From Isoetes engelmannii (taxonomy: Eukaryota; Streptophyta; Lycopodiopsida; Isoetales; Isoetaceae), in assembly GCA_011763485.2 (NCBI GenBank), contig JAANSK020111127.1:39927-103926 (forward strand): a stretch of 64,000 nt of DNA, given 5' to 3'. Both the position numbers and the translations under genes were made by a program. The notes below the pieces were generated by a model. It saw nothing but the letters and a program-made list of their open reading frames with translations, did no database searches and was not told the origin of the DNA. Positions 31,457 through 40,086 of the stretch are shown here, in pieces (the first letter of the stretch is position 1; the number at the start of each line of letters is the position of its first letter).

Positions 31457-32827
31457 ATGAAATCGGTGATCTATAGCCGTGTCGGCGAGAACCGTGGCTT
31501 GCTCCGCATCTGGATCGAAGGCAGTCGTCTTTCGGCCAACGGCGTCAAACCGGGCGATCGCTTTTCGGTAACCAGCGAAGCGCATTCGATCCGGATGGTG
31601 TTTTCGGAGGAGGGCACTCACACGGTATGCAAGCGGGCCAGGAACGGTCGCGAGCTGCCGGTGATCGATGTTCGTGGCCAGCAGCTCGAGAAGGCGTTCA
31701 AGGCGGACGATCGTGTACGGATCGTGGTCAAGGACGACGCAATCGAGGTCACGCTGCATCACCAGGCGCGCACTCAGCAGAACCGGGAAGCTCGCCTGCG
31801 GAAGAGCCTCGAATCCGGCCAGCCGATCCTCATCGGTTCGTTGGCGCACGGGGGTGGTGTTCTCGATCACGCGCTACATCAAGGCTTTTCCGAAGCCGGC
31901 GTGAAGACGTCGCTGGCGTTTGCCAACGAGCTCGAGTCGCAGTATCTCGAAACGTCTGTGGCGAACAATCCGGTCTGGACGAAGGATTCGATTGCCATCG
32001 AAGGTCCGATGCAGCAGGTCGAGTGGCAGTTGCTTCCGAAGGTCGATGTTCTGGTGGCCGGCTTGCCATGTACCGGGGCTTCACTTTCCGGTCGCGCCAA
32101 GAACGGTCTCAAGGCGGCCGAGGAGCATGAAGGCGCCGGCGCTTTGTTCGTCTCGTTCATCCAGGCGATATCGTGCCTCCGCCCGTCCGTGGTCATTTTG
32201 GAAAATGTGCCGATGTACCAGCACACGACCTCGATGACCGTCATCAGATCGGTTCTGTCCGAGCTCGACTACCGCATCCAGGAAACGATCCTCTCGGGAT
32301 CGGACTTTGGTGCGCTGGAAGACCGCCAGAGGCTGTGCATGGTGGCCACCAGCTCCGGATTGCTGATGCCGGATCTGACCACCATGCCCAAGCCGGATTT
32401 CATGCCGAGCTTGCTGGGTGATGTGCTCGAAGAGGTACCGTTGGACGACGAACGCTGGCGGTCCTATGACTACCTGGCGCTCAAGGCTGAACGGGACAAG
32501 TCCAAAGGCAGCAACTTCAAGCGCCAGATCGTCACCCCGCAGTCGACCTCGGTTGGATGTCTGGGCAAGGGGTACTGGAAGTCGCGTAGCACGGAGCCGA
32601 TGTTGGAGCACCCGTCGGGTGATGGCAGATGTCGTTTGCTGACCCCTCTTGAGCACGCAAGGGTCAAGACCATCCCCGCAAGTCTGGTTGCCGGCTGCTC
32701 GAACACGATCTCTCACGAGATCCTCGGCCAGTCGGTGATCCATGCCGCTTTCAAGGCGGTCGGGCAGTGGTTGGGGCAGGCGCTGTTGTCGCAACCGATC
32801 GTGCAGCCACTTGCAGCTGCAGCATGA
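31457..32827 (+). CDS. DNA (cytosine-5-)methyltransferase
   Basis: 456 residues. GLPCTGAS (catalytic Cys205, motif IV) and VILENVPMY (motif VI) identify a C5-methyltransferase; motif I is the weak LAHGGGVLDHAL. The first ~115 residues are an additional beta-rich domain with an AbrB/SpoVT-like feel (VKPGDRFSV). No partner nuclease is adjacent, so it may protect the element from host restriction. Cassette: GATACC at 31420, GTCAACA, AGGAGG, ATG, common terminator. Confidence 0.82.
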   Translation: MKSVIYSRVGENRGLLRIWIEGSRLSANGVKPGDRFSVTSEAHSIRMVFSEEGTHTVCKRARNGRELPVIDVRGQQLEKAFKADDRVRIVVKDDAIEVTLHHQARTQQNREARLRKSLESGQPILIGSLAHGGGVLDHALHQGFSEAGVKTSLAFANELESQYLETSVANNPVWTKDSIAIEGPMQQVEWQLLPKVDVLVAGLPCTGASLSGRAKNGLKAAEEHEGAGALFVSFIQAISCLRPSVVILENVPMYQHTTSMTVIRSVLSELDYRIQETILSGSDFGALEDRQRLCMVATSSGLLMPDLTTMPKPDFMPSLLGDVLEEVPLDDERWRSYDYLALKAERDKSKGSNFKRQIVTPQSTSVGCLGKGYWKSRSTEPMLEHPSGDGRCRLLTPLEHARVKTIPASLVAGCSNTISHEILGQSVIHAAFKAVGQWLGQALLSQPIVQPLAAAA

Positions 32828-32832
32828 AGTCG

Positions 32833-32858
32833 AGACCTCTCTTCGGAGAGGTCTATTT
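32833..32858 (+). terminator. Common UUCG terminator
   Basis: GAGACCTCTC-TTCG-GAGAGGTC then TATTTCG. Confidence 0.85.
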
Positions 32859-33023
32859 CGTTTGGGGCAGATCTGTTCACTACATGGGGAGTTCTCCCAG
32901 TAGACCCCCGAGTCATCGGCAGGACCGGAGCCCACTGCACCGGATTCACCGCTGCCCGCTGTGCTTCCTCCCCCCGAGATACCGCCATCCGTCAACAGCG
33001 CTCATTCGAGCAGGAGGTGGAAA

Positions 33024-33524
33024 ATGGAAGTGAAGCAGGTGAACGTGTCAGTCAAGGCCTTTGGCAACAAGTCAGCTCTGAGTTTTGAATCCGACGCCGG
33101 CCGCAACGGTGATCATCGGATTTCGGTTCAGGGCGCACCCTGCACCGAGCCTCAGAAGTACGACTGGAGCAAAAAGGTTGTCGTCCAGCTCACCGAAGCG
33201 GAGTGCCTCAAGACGCTCGCAGTGCTGATTGGTGCGCTACCGAAGTTCGAAGCCAACCAGCACGGTTCGGCGAACGACAAGGGCTTTTCGATCGAGCTGC
33301 AAGCCAACGGTAAGTTCTTCGCGAAGGTGTTCCAGAAGTCCAACGCGATGCACGCCGTCCCGATCGAGCCGGTCGATGTCTGCAAAATCGTCGGCTTGCT
33401 CCTTCGTCAGTTGCAGCTCAATCAGCCCTGGCTCAGCTGTACCGACATCCGGGCAAACGTGATGCAGGTGTTTTCGGCGGTTACGGCAGTCACCCAGGCC
33501 GCCGCCGCACCATCGAAGTCCTGA
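33024..33524 (+). CDS. Paralogue A of an unknown DNA/RNA-binding-like family
   Basis: 166 residues. KKVVVQLTEAECLKTLAVLIG, HGSANDKGFSIE and FFAKVFQ align with the gene at 34809, so the two are paralogues. A Whirly/PC4-like nucleic-acid-binding fold is a guess. Cassette: GATACCG at 32978, GTCAACA, AGGAGG, ATG, common terminator. Confidence 0.6.
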   Translation: MEVKQVNVSVKAFGNKSALSFESDAGRNGDHRISVQGAPCTEPQKYDWSKKVVVQLTEAECLKTLAVLIGALPKFEANQHGSANDKGFSIELQANGKFFAKVFQKSNAMHAVPIEPVDVCKIVGLLLRQLQLNQPWLSCTDIRANVMQVFSAVTAVTQAAAAPSKS

Positions 33525-33531
33525 TGTTCCC

Positions 33532-33560
33532 AAGACCTCTCTTCGGAGAGGTCTTTTCTT
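33532..33560 (+). terminator. Common UUCG terminator
   Basis: GACCTCTC-TTCG-GAGAGGTC then TTTTCTTT. Confidence 0.9.
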
Positions 33561-33698
33561 TGGTGAAGCAGTTTGGCTGCGAACCGCCGACAGGTTGCGC
33601 ACAAGTCACCATCGCAATCGCGCAGCGCCCCGAACCAGATCATCAGCCCGCACCCGCGACCTGATCACGCTTCGGCAAGATCGTGAGTACCGTGAAGA

Positions 33699-34046
33699 CT
33701 ACGAATCAGGTTGACCAGTGTCAGACGGGGGTTCCCCGAAGAAGTCATCTCGCAGCCGCTCGATCTGGTGCATGCGCTCGTGCAGGATTGTCACGATACC
33801 GATGTCGCCGTTGGACAGTCGCCGCCAATAGACGAAGTGACGCTCGTAGTGAAAGAAGAACCCCTGAACGCCGAACTCGGCCGGGACCGGTCGGGAAGCG
33901 ACACCGTGTGACTCGATCCGGTCGAACGCCTCGAACAGGCCCGTGAGGTAGCGATCGGCCTGCGGTTCGCCCCAACGCTCGCGCGTGTAGCGGTAGATCT
34001 CGTCCAGCCGCCAGGACGCCGCTTCCTGAATGCGTACCAGGCTCAC
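33699..34046 (-). CDS. ParE/RelE-superfamily toxin component
   Basis: 115 residues with the ParE-type pattern: a helical N-terminus (AASWRLDEIYRYTRERWG), a central beta sheet and the segment IVTILHERMHQIERL. ParE proteins poison DNA gyrase and stabilise plasmids in partnership with ParD. GTG start. It follows the antitoxin gene by 15 bases, the usual order. The C-terminal tail is somewhat long. Confidence 0.78.
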   Translation of the reverse strand: MSLVRIQEAASWRLDEIYRYTRERWGEPQADRYLTGLFEAFDRIESHGVASRPVPAEFGVQGFFFHYERHFVYWRRLSNGDIGIVTILHERMHQIERLRDDFFGEPPSDTGQPDS

Positions 34047-34061
34047 GGACAGAAGACCTGA

Positions 34062-34313
34062 TCAGACCCGATTGCGCGCAATCACGTCAGCAGCCGTCAG
34101 CGGCTTGTAGGCAGACTCAGGCGCCGCATAGGCCTGCGCCAGTTCAGCCTTGAGCCGGTCGAAGGCTTCCCGTTCCACCCGCTCCATGTCGCGACGGATC
34201 AGGTCGCGCATGTACTCGCTGACGTTCTCGTAGGCACCGCGCTCGCCCACGTTGGCAGCTACGAAGTCGCTGAGCGTCTCGTTCAGGCGAACCGTCATCG
34301 TCGTCTGGGCCAT
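34062..34313 (-). CDS. ParD-type ribbon-helix-helix antitoxin
   Basis: 83 residues. TMTVRLNETLSDFVAANVGE, then YENVSEYMRDLIRRD, is a ribbon-helix-helix DNA-binding domain as in ParD; the rest would wrap the toxin. It should neutralise the toxin encoded next door and repress its own promoter through the inverted repeat at 34339-34359. Confidence 0.82.
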   Translation of the reverse strand: MAQTTMTVRLNETLSDFVAANVGERGAYENVSEYMRDLIRRDMERVEREAFDRLKAELAQAYAAPESAYKPLTAADVIARNRV

Positions 34314-34338
34314 GGAAGGTCCCCGGATAAAATTTGTC

Positions 34339-34359
34339 TTCATTTTACTTACAAATGAA
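34339..34359. promoter_or_regulatory. Inverted repeat, likely antitoxin operator
   Basis: TTCATTT, seven bases, AAATGAA, 26 bases before the antitoxin start. Confidence 0.5.
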
Positions 34360-34771
34360 TACGCGACAAGGATCTGACGATCGGGCTCAAGGGCAAATCG
34401 CCATACAAGCCAATGTCTGAGGATGCGCGGTAGCGCGAGCGCAGCTCCGCTGCGCAGGATGTTGGTGGCGCCGCGCAACATCTTGGCGCTGATGTGCAGT
34501 TTGCCGGCGCCAGTGTTCAGGTCGGCTGGGTTCGGTCGATCCAGTCGCGTGGCCGCGCCGCGCAGGTGGGCGCCATTTTGTAGTTTGGCCGAAGAGGGTT
34601 AGTCGGACGTAACCGCCGCGGGCTTTGATCCCGGCGATCAGCCAACGAACGAGTTTCGGGCTACGCCCTTCCGGGAGCTCTCTCGCGCACCGCGCGAGAG
34701 AACTCCCACACCGAAAATACACCCGTAAGGCAGGGTCATCCCTAGGTTTTGCTCGACTTTACGGGCTATCT
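34360..34771. other. Intergenic stretch after the toxin-antitoxin locus
   Basis: No supported gene. A long hairpin lies at about 34673-34707 (GGGAG, CTCTCGCGC and complements). It may be the scar of an insertion that brought the toxin-antitoxin pair. Confidence 0.3.
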
Positions 34772-34789
34772 ATTGTATATTTACCCAAT
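34772..34789 (+). promoter_or_regulatory. ATTGTA-type motif
   Basis: ATTG, ten bases, CAAT, 19 bases before the 34809 gene. TCGACT-17-TATATT is a possible plus-strand promoter overlapping it. Confidence 0.45.
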
Positions 34790-34808
34790 ACAAACACCGG
34801 AACCCAGA

Positions 34809-35363
34809 ATGGCTCTCGACGGCAACACCCCCAACGACTTTCCTCGCGACGCCCTGGATGACGTGCCGGTGACCGCCGGCAACGCCATGCAGACCCAGCG
34901 GCGCTCCAAGCACTGCTACGCAGGCAAAGCAGCGCTCTGCTGGGAGATCGGCACGACCAAGAGCGGGGAACCCACGGTCTTTCTCCAGGCGTGCCCGGCG
35001 GTTTCCGAGAAGGTCTACAACTGGAAGGCCAAGATCACGGTGCAGCTGTCGATCGAGGAGATGCGGCAGATCCTCATGGTGATCCTGCACTACCAGAAGA
35101 ACTTCAAGGCGACGGCGCACGGCCAGAACAACGACAAGGGCTTCGAGGTCGAGGACCAGGGTGCCAAGCTGTTCGTGAAGGTGTTCCAGGCCAAGGACAA
35201 GGACGGTAAGGGGGGTGGCATGTTCGCCGTTCCGGTCACCACCGGTGACGCTTTCGTCGTCGCAGATGTGTTGATCGAGCAGCTGTTGAAGTGCCTCCCG
35301 GGCTGCAAGAACGGGATGGACGTGATCAACCTGGCTCGCATGGTCATGCCGAAGGCTGCCTGA
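34809..35363 (+). CDS. Paralogue B of an unknown DNA/RNA-binding-like family
   Basis: 184 residues. WKAKITVQLSIEEMRQILMVI, HGQNNDKGFEVE and LFVKVFQAKDKDG match paralogue A (33024-33524) in order and spacing. The strands and a mid-protein helix could form a Whirly-like single-strand-binding fold, but this is unproven. Start chosen after CCGGAACCCAGA; it heads the run of genes that includes thymidylate synthase. Confidence 0.6.
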   Translation: MALDGNTPNDFPRDALDDVPVTAGNAMQTQRRSKHCYAGKAALCWEIGTTKSGEPTVFLQACPAVSEKVYNWKAKITVQLSIEEMRQILMVILHYQKNFKATAHGQNNDKGFEVEDQGAKLFVKVFQAKDKDGKGGGMFAVPVTTGDAFVVADVLIEQLLKCLPGCKNGMDVINLARMVMPKAA

Positions 35364-35364
35364 C

Positions 35365-35625
35365 ATGATCGAAACCCAGCAGATCTCCCAGCCGGCCACC
35401 GTCATCAAGGCGCTGGTCTGCGATTGCTGCGCCAAGCGCGTCGAGGCCGACGACGTGATCCTGATGCAGGAGACCCACCAGTTCCGCTTTACCGGCGGCT
35501 ACGGCTCCGTGTTTGGCGACGGAAGCTCGTTCGCCTGCGATCTCTGCGATGACTGCTGCCTCAAGCTGTTCAAGCCGTACATGCGCGAGGTCTTCCCAGA
35601 ACAGCCTGAAGGAGAGGAAGCGTGA
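35365..35625 (+). CDS. Small zinc-binding protein, 86 aa
   Basis: LVCDCCAKRVEADD and FACDLCDDCCLKLF provide paired CxxC-like knuckles about 40 residues apart, a zinc-ribbon layout. Starts one base after the previous stop and overlaps the thymidylate synthase start by 4 bases, so it belongs to that operon. Function unknown. Confidence 0.6.
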   Translation: MIETQQISQPATVIKALVCDCCAKRVEADDVILMQETHQFRFTGGYGSVFGDGSSFACDLCDDCCLKLFKPYMREVFPEQPEGEEA

Positions 35626-36587
35626 GCCACCCCATGAAGCCGTACCACGACCTCATGCGCCGGGTAATCACGGACGGTGTGGTCCAGCACAACAAGCGGA
35701 CCGGGATCGATTGCTACGTCATCCCCGGCGCCCAGCTGCAGTTCGATCTCCGGGAGGGATTCCCCGCGATCACGACCAAGCAGCTGTACTTCAAGTCGGT
35801 TGTTGCCGAACTGATCGGATTCTTCAGGGGCGTCGACAATGCGGCCGATTTCCGGGCGCTCGGCACGAAGATCTGGGATGCCAATGCCAATTCCACGCCG
35901 GCCTGGCTTGCCAATCCGGCCCGGAAGGGCGAGGACGATCTCGGCAGGATCTATGGCGTCCAGTACACCCGGATGAGCGACAAGCGGGTGGCGAAGTCCG
36001 AGGACGAGACCGCGGCCCTGATCAATCGGGGCTACCGGGTGGTGCTGCGTGATCGGGAGCAGGGATCTGCGTTGCTCGAACGCGAGATCAACCAGCTCGA
36101 AAGCGCGCTCTCGACCATCCTGACCAACCCCTCCGATCGCCGGATCATCGTCAGCGCCTGGCGTCCGGATGAACTCGACCTGATGGCGCTGCCGCCGTGT
36201 CCGATGGACTACCGGTACATCGCGCTCGAAGACCGTCGCGAACTGCATCTGGTCATGACCCAGAGGAGCTGGGACGGATTCCTCGGATGGAACATTCCGA
36301 CGGCCGCCCTGTTCCTCGAGGTGATGGCTAGGCTGTCGGGCTACACCGCCGCGACGATCACCTGCCAGTTCGCGAACGTCCACATCTACGCGAACCATCT
36401 CGAGCAGGTCGAGCTGATGCTGTCCCGGGAGCACTTCCCGCAGCCGACGCTTCGCATCTCCGACGAGGTGAAGCCGATCACCGATCTGGCCGACGTGAAG
36501 AACGCATTCGCGAACATCGAGCCGCGCCACTTCGAGCTCGACAACTATCAGCACCATTCGGCGATCAAGGCGCCGATGGCCGCCTAG
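35622..36587 (+). CDS. thyA: Thymidylate synthase, divergent
   Basis: 321 residues. LPPCPMDYRY holds the catalytic Cys193, QRSWDGFLGWNIP the phosphate-binding Arg-Ser-x-Asp and Asn224, and VHIYANHLEQV the C-terminal signature of ThyA. Keeping Asn224 favours dUMP over dCMP as substrate. The residue after Cys-Pro differs from the usual PCH (here PCP), and there is an insertion in the middle compared with the 264-residue E. coli enzyme. It would make dTMP for replication. Confidence 0.82.
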   Translation: MSHPMKPYHDLMRRVITDGVVQHNKRTGIDCYVIPGAQLQFDLREGFPAITTKQLYFKSVVAELIGFFRGVDNAADFRALGTKIWDANANSTPAWLANPARKGEDDLGRIYGVQYTRMSDKRVAKSEDETAALINRGYRVVLRDREQGSALLEREINQLESALSTILTNPSDRRIIVSAWRPDELDLMALPPCPMDYRYIALEDRRELHLVMTQRSWDGFLGWNIPTAALFLEVMARLSGYTAATITCQFANVHIYANHLEQVELMLSREHFPQPTLRISDEVKPITDLADVKNAFANIEPRHFELDNYQHHSAIKAPMAA

Positions 36588-36603
36588 AGCAGGGAGATGA
36601 TTG

Positions 36604-37341
36604 ATGGGTGACACGACAGGAATCGCATGGACGGACGCGACGTGGAATCCCTGGTGGGGGTGCCTCGCCGTGTCTGACGCTTGCCTCAGATGTTATGCCG
36701 CGGTGCTCGACAAGCGCACCGGCGGAAACTATTTCGACGCTGGCGTTCTGCCTCGGCGCACAGGCGTGAAGAACTGGAATCTCCCTGGTCGCAAGAACAA
36801 GGAAGCCATCGCCAGCGGCAAGCGCCTGCGCATCTTCATGGGCTCGATGATGGACTGGGCGGACAACCGGGTGCCCGAGGACTGGCGTGCTGAGGCATTT
36901 GGTGTGATCCGGTCCACGCCCGCCCTCGACTGGCAGCTGCTGACCAAGCGGGCGCCGAACATCTCGAAGATGCTTCCGCCAGATTGGGGCCAGGGTTACG
37001 AGAACGTGTGGCTCGGTGTCACGGTCGAGAACCGCAAGCACGGCGTGCCGCGGATTGATCATCTGCGTCGTGTGCCGGCAAAGGTCCGGTTCCTGTCCGT
37101 GGAACCCCTCCTCGAAGATCTCGGCCCGATCGACCTGACGGGTATCCACTGGGTGATCATCGGGGGAGAGTCGGGCCCGAGCTTCCGGCCGATCCAGCGC
37201 GAGTGGATCGACGGCGTTGTCGCACAGTGCCGCGCTCAGGGTGTCGCCGTCTTCTTCAAGCAGTGGGGCGGTGGCAAGTCTGACGCCGGCGGCTGCCTCG
37301 TCGATGGTGCTGAGATCAAGGAGTGGCCGCGCGCCGCCTGA
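36604..37341 (+). CDS. DUF5131 (phage Gp37/Gp68-like) protein
   Basis: Starts MGDTTGIAWTDATWNPWWGC, with CLRCYA further on, GVTVENRK, FLSVEPLLEDLG, VIIGGESG and FFKQWGG: the full DUF5131 pattern of phage and plasmid proteins. Conserved cysteines near the N-terminus suggest a metal or iron-sulphur site; function unknown. It follows thyA by 16 bases. Confidence 0.85.
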   Translation: MGDTTGIAWTDATWNPWWGCLAVSDACLRCYAAVLDKRTGGNYFDAGVLPRRTGVKNWNLPGRKNKEAIASGKRLRIFMGSMMDWADNRVPEDWRAEAFGVIRSTPALDWQLLTKRAPNISKMLPPDWGQGYENVWLGVTVENRKHGVPRIDHLRRVPAKVRFLSVEPLLEDLGPIDLTGIHWVIIGGESGPSFRPIQREWIDGVVAQCRAQGVAVFFKQWGGGKSDAGGCLVDGAEIKEWPRAA

Positions 37342-37343
37342 CC

Positions 37344-37616
37344 ATGGCCTCCCGCTCCTACTCGATGCACCTCTGCGTGGACAGCTACCTGCGCCGTCCA
37401 TTCCCTGAGGGCTACGAGGGCGTGTTCGTCACGAACGAGGGGCGCAGCCTCAGCGCAGCGGACGCGGTGCTCTTTCTGTCCCTCGAAAAGGCGAAGGGCA
37501 GGAAGGTCATTCCCTGCGGGGATGAATGTGGCAATCCGTGCGTTCATGCAGCGAACGGTTGCACCGGCTTCGACTACAGCGGAGGCGGCTGTCCCGGCCG
37601 GCTGGTGAATGGCTGA
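37344..37616 (+). CDS. Hypothetical cysteine-rich protein, 90 aa
   Basis: Begins MASRSYSMHLCVDSYLRRPF. The C-terminal half has five cysteines (IPCGDECGNPCVHAANGC, GGGCPG) that could bind metal. The stop overlaps the next start by 8 bases. Not recognised. Confidence 0.55.
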   Translation: MASRSYSMHLCVDSYLRRPFPEGYEGVFVTNEGRSLSAADAVLFLSLEKAKGRKVIPCGDECGNPCVHAANGCTGFDYSGGGCPGRLVNG

Positions 37617-38358
37617 GTGCCTCTTCTGTGGGCAGGAGGAAGTCGGGGAGGTGATGGAGCTGTGGACCGATCACAGCTTCATGATCGACGCCTGTTGCCC
37701 TAGCATGCACGAGGCACTTTCCCGGGAGCTATCGCTGGATGCCTCCGCCAGCGCAACCCGCTCTGGGTCGCCCTGGGTGCGCTCGCTGGTAGCCGATGCG
37801 TGCGGCATCCCGGTTCGGCGACTTGTTGAGCACGGTGGCCAGCTGCTCGCGGATTTCGACCTGAAGATCCAGCCCGTGACCTACGGGGTGGCCAAGGCAT
37901 TCGTCGTGCGCCATCACAAGCACTGCGGCCCGCCGGCAGGTTGGAAATTCGGAGCATCGATCGCCAACGGTCCGACCACCAGGTTGGGCGTGGTCATGGT
38001 CGGCAGGCCGGTCAGCCGCTACCTGGACCAGGCTGGCACAACGCTCGAGGTCAACCGGTTGTGCCTCGATCGAGACCTTCCCGACGCCCTGCGTTGGAAC
38101 GCCTGCTCCAAGCTGTATGCCTGGGCGGCGAAGGAGGCCAGGGCACGGGGGTACAGGCACATCGTCACCTACATCCGTGAGGACGAACCGGGTACGTCCC
38201 TGATCGCCGCCGGCTGGCAAGTCGAAGCATCGACCGCCGGCGGAAGTTGGGCTCGCGATTCCCGTCCGCGGATCTCACGCAATACCGTTCGCAAGGTTCG
38301 CTGGGGCAAACGCCTCGGAAGGGCCGCCCCTGAGACGAGGATCGCGCATGCAGCGTAA
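37609..38358 (+). CDS. XF1762-like acetyltransferase-fold protein
   Basis: 249 residues. FVVRHHKHCGPPAGWKFG, GVVMVGRPVSRYLD, LEVNRLCLD and NACSKLYAWAAKEARARGY are the marks of the XF1762 family, a GNAT-like group widespread on mobile elements. An N-terminal zinc-like segment (CLFCGQEE, DACCPSMH) and the first 85 residues are extra. The acceptor substrate is unknown. Confidence 0.75.
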   Translation: MAECLFCGQEEVGEVMELWTDHSFMIDACCPSMHEALSRELSLDASASATRSGSPWVRSLVADACGIPVRRLVEHGGQLLADFDLKIQPVTYGVAKAFVVRHHKHCGPPAGWKFGASIANGPTTRLGVVMVGRPVSRYLDQAGTTLEVNRLCLDRDLPDALRWNACSKLYAWAAKEARARGYRHIVTYIREDEPGTSLIAAGWQVEASTAGGSWARDSRPRISRNTVRKVRWGKRLGRAAPETRIAHAA

Positions 38359-39268
38359 AGCGGATTTCGGCCCTCTGACCGAAGAACAGTCGGGCCGATG
38401 GGACCATGCGTTGGTCGAGTACGACCGGGTGTTTCGAGCGAACCGCGAGCGCGATCGCGGTCGACCCTTCGATGATCTGGAATGGGTCCAAGAACGAGAA
38501 GCGATCGGCGTTTTTCATTCCTACCAGCCCGGGCACGCCAAGTCGTCATTGTTCCGTCGACTGCTCGATGGAGAGCCGGCGCTTCCGTTCCCGCCTCCCT
38601 GCGCCTATTCGTACCCCTGGTACGAAGTTGTCGAATCGAAGGCGCCCATCACCGGGGTGCAGGTTGCCTTCGAGGGAGAGCGGGGATCTGCGATGACGCT
38701 CGGCGAGCACATGCGCAGCAAGCCGAAGATCCCGGGAGTGGGCATCGTCCAGATCCAGCAGTCGATCTGGACCGTTCTCGAGCGCGCCGACGACGTGGCC
38801 ATCGTGACCTACGGGGAATGGGCCGCATCGGGTGCGCGGTGGCGCCTGTCGTGGGTCGAAATCCCCGCCAGGGAAACTCGAGGCTTCATCTGTTGCTGGC
38901 ATGACCGGAGCAAGACCCGAATCAGCACCAGAGACGAGCTCTGGGCTGAGTCCGAGTTCCATGTGATGAAGGGGGTCAACGACATGCGTGCCGTTCACGC
39001 AGGAGAGCCTCTTCCGGTCAACAAGGACGATCAATCCGCCCACGCAAAGATGATGCTCGAGAGCCGCGTCCGGTCGGCCCAGGCCAAGATCCAGAAGAGG
39101 CTTGACCGCGGGTGGCCGGCGCTTCCCGACCGTCGAGCGATCCGCGCGATGATCGAGAAGACCTTCAACAGCTACCTGCAGTACAAGGACTCCCCCCGTC
39201 CGAGCTTTCGCATCGATGCCGACGGAGGCCTGCTGGCGCTCCAGTGGCAGATCGAACGGATCGCGTAG
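38348..39268 (+). CDS. Hypothetical protein, 306 aa
   Basis: No family recognised. N-terminal two thirds mixed alpha/beta with tryptophan-rich motifs (WRLSWVEIP, FICCWHDRSK), C-terminal third charged and helical. It overlaps the acetyltransferase-like gene by 11 bases and ends the thyA run. Confidence 0.55.
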   Translation: MQRKADFGPLTEEQSGRWDHALVEYDRVFRANRERDRGRPFDDLEWVQEREAIGVFHSYQPGHAKSSLFRRLLDGEPALPFPPPCAYSYPWYEVVESKAPITGVQVAFEGERGSAMTLGEHMRSKPKIPGVGIVQIQQSIWTVLERADDVAIVTYGEWAASGARWRLSWVEIPARETRGFICCWHDRSKTRISTRDELWAESEFHVMKGVNDMRAVHAGEPLPVNKDDQSAHAKMMLESRVRSAQAKIQKRLDRGWPALPDRRAIRAMIEKTFNSYLQYKDSPRPSFRIDADGGLLALQWQIERIA

Positions 39269-39270
39269 AG

Positions 39271-39969
39271 CTACCGGATTCGGTAGCTCTCGCTGAATCC
39301 GGCCGGCATGCGCTCCTGGATGAACCTGGCAGTCGAGAAGGGCAACACGAACAGCCGTTGCTGGGTGAAGAAGTCCTTGGATTTGGCCGAGTCCGTCACA
39401 ATCACGCCGCGGCTGAACTCGTAGCCCACCGCCATGATGGATACGAAAGCCCCGGTGCCGTCGACCTCGACCATCGCCGAGGACGCCCGGTTGATGTAGA
39501 GCGCCCCGTTCAAGCCAGGCTGTCGGGCGCCGGCGACCTTGAGGATGTGCTCGTTGACCGGCACCCCGTAGACCGCCACGGTGTTGCCGCGGCTCCGCGC
39601 GTTTTCGAGGAACAGCTTGCCCGCATCCGACGACTCGATCGGCGTCAGCGTGTTCTGGGTCACCAGATCGTTGATGTCGTGAACCCGAGGACCCTTGCGG
39701 TCGATCGTCAGGAAGTAGCGGGGATCATCTGCCTTCTTGAAGTAGTAGTTGCAGGGGTTGCACAGGTAGCCCGGGGCCGGTGTCACATCAGGCTGCACGA
39801 AAACGCTGAGCAGCTTCTGGTCCGGGAATTCGGACATCTCTTTCTGCTGGGTCGCAACGACCGAACGCTCCATGGCCTCGAAGACCGAGTTGGTGGCCGC
39901 GCAGCCAGCAAGCGACATTGCGCATCCGAGCGTGAGCGCACGGACAAAGGCCGGAATGGGAGCGTTCAT
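39271..39969 (-). CDS. Lipoprotein, unknown function
   Basis: 232 residues with a lipoprotein signal: ALTLGCAMSLAGC, lipobox LAGC. A CNPC pair follows at about residue 70. The rest is alpha/beta and unrecognised. Probably anchored in the outer or inner membrane. It ends two bases from the convergent 38348 gene. Confidence 0.7.
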   Translation of the reverse strand: MNAPIPAFVRALTLGCAMSLAGCAATNSVFEAMERSVVATQQKEMSEFPDQKLLSVFVQPDVTPAPGYLCNPCNYYFKKADDPRYFLTIDRKGPRVHDINDLVTQNTLTPIESSDAGKLFLENARSRGNTVAVYGVPVNEHILKVAGARQPGLNGALYINRASSAMVEVDGTGAFVSIMAVGYEFSRGVIVTDSAKSKDFFTQQRLFVLPFSTARFIQERMPAGFSESYRIR

Positions 39970-40059
39970 GGCAAAGGGACGACCTCGTGTGTAGGGAAGT
40001 CCCTTGATTGTGCGTAAACGCAGGACGCGGCCACAAGCCAAATCTCTCTGTCGAATGAG

Positions 40060-40082
40060 AAAAGCCCTCCGTAGAGGGCTTG
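40060..40082 (-). terminator. Intrinsic terminator
   Basis: Minus-strand AAGCCCTCTACGGAGGGCTT followed by TTC; ends the 40395 gene. Confidence 0.75.
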
Positions 40083-40086
40083 AATG

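Noticed and set aside
34598-34620. Integron attC-like sequence (GTTAG...GTAAC)
   Set aside because: Lacks the paired core sites and no integrase or cassettes are adjacent.
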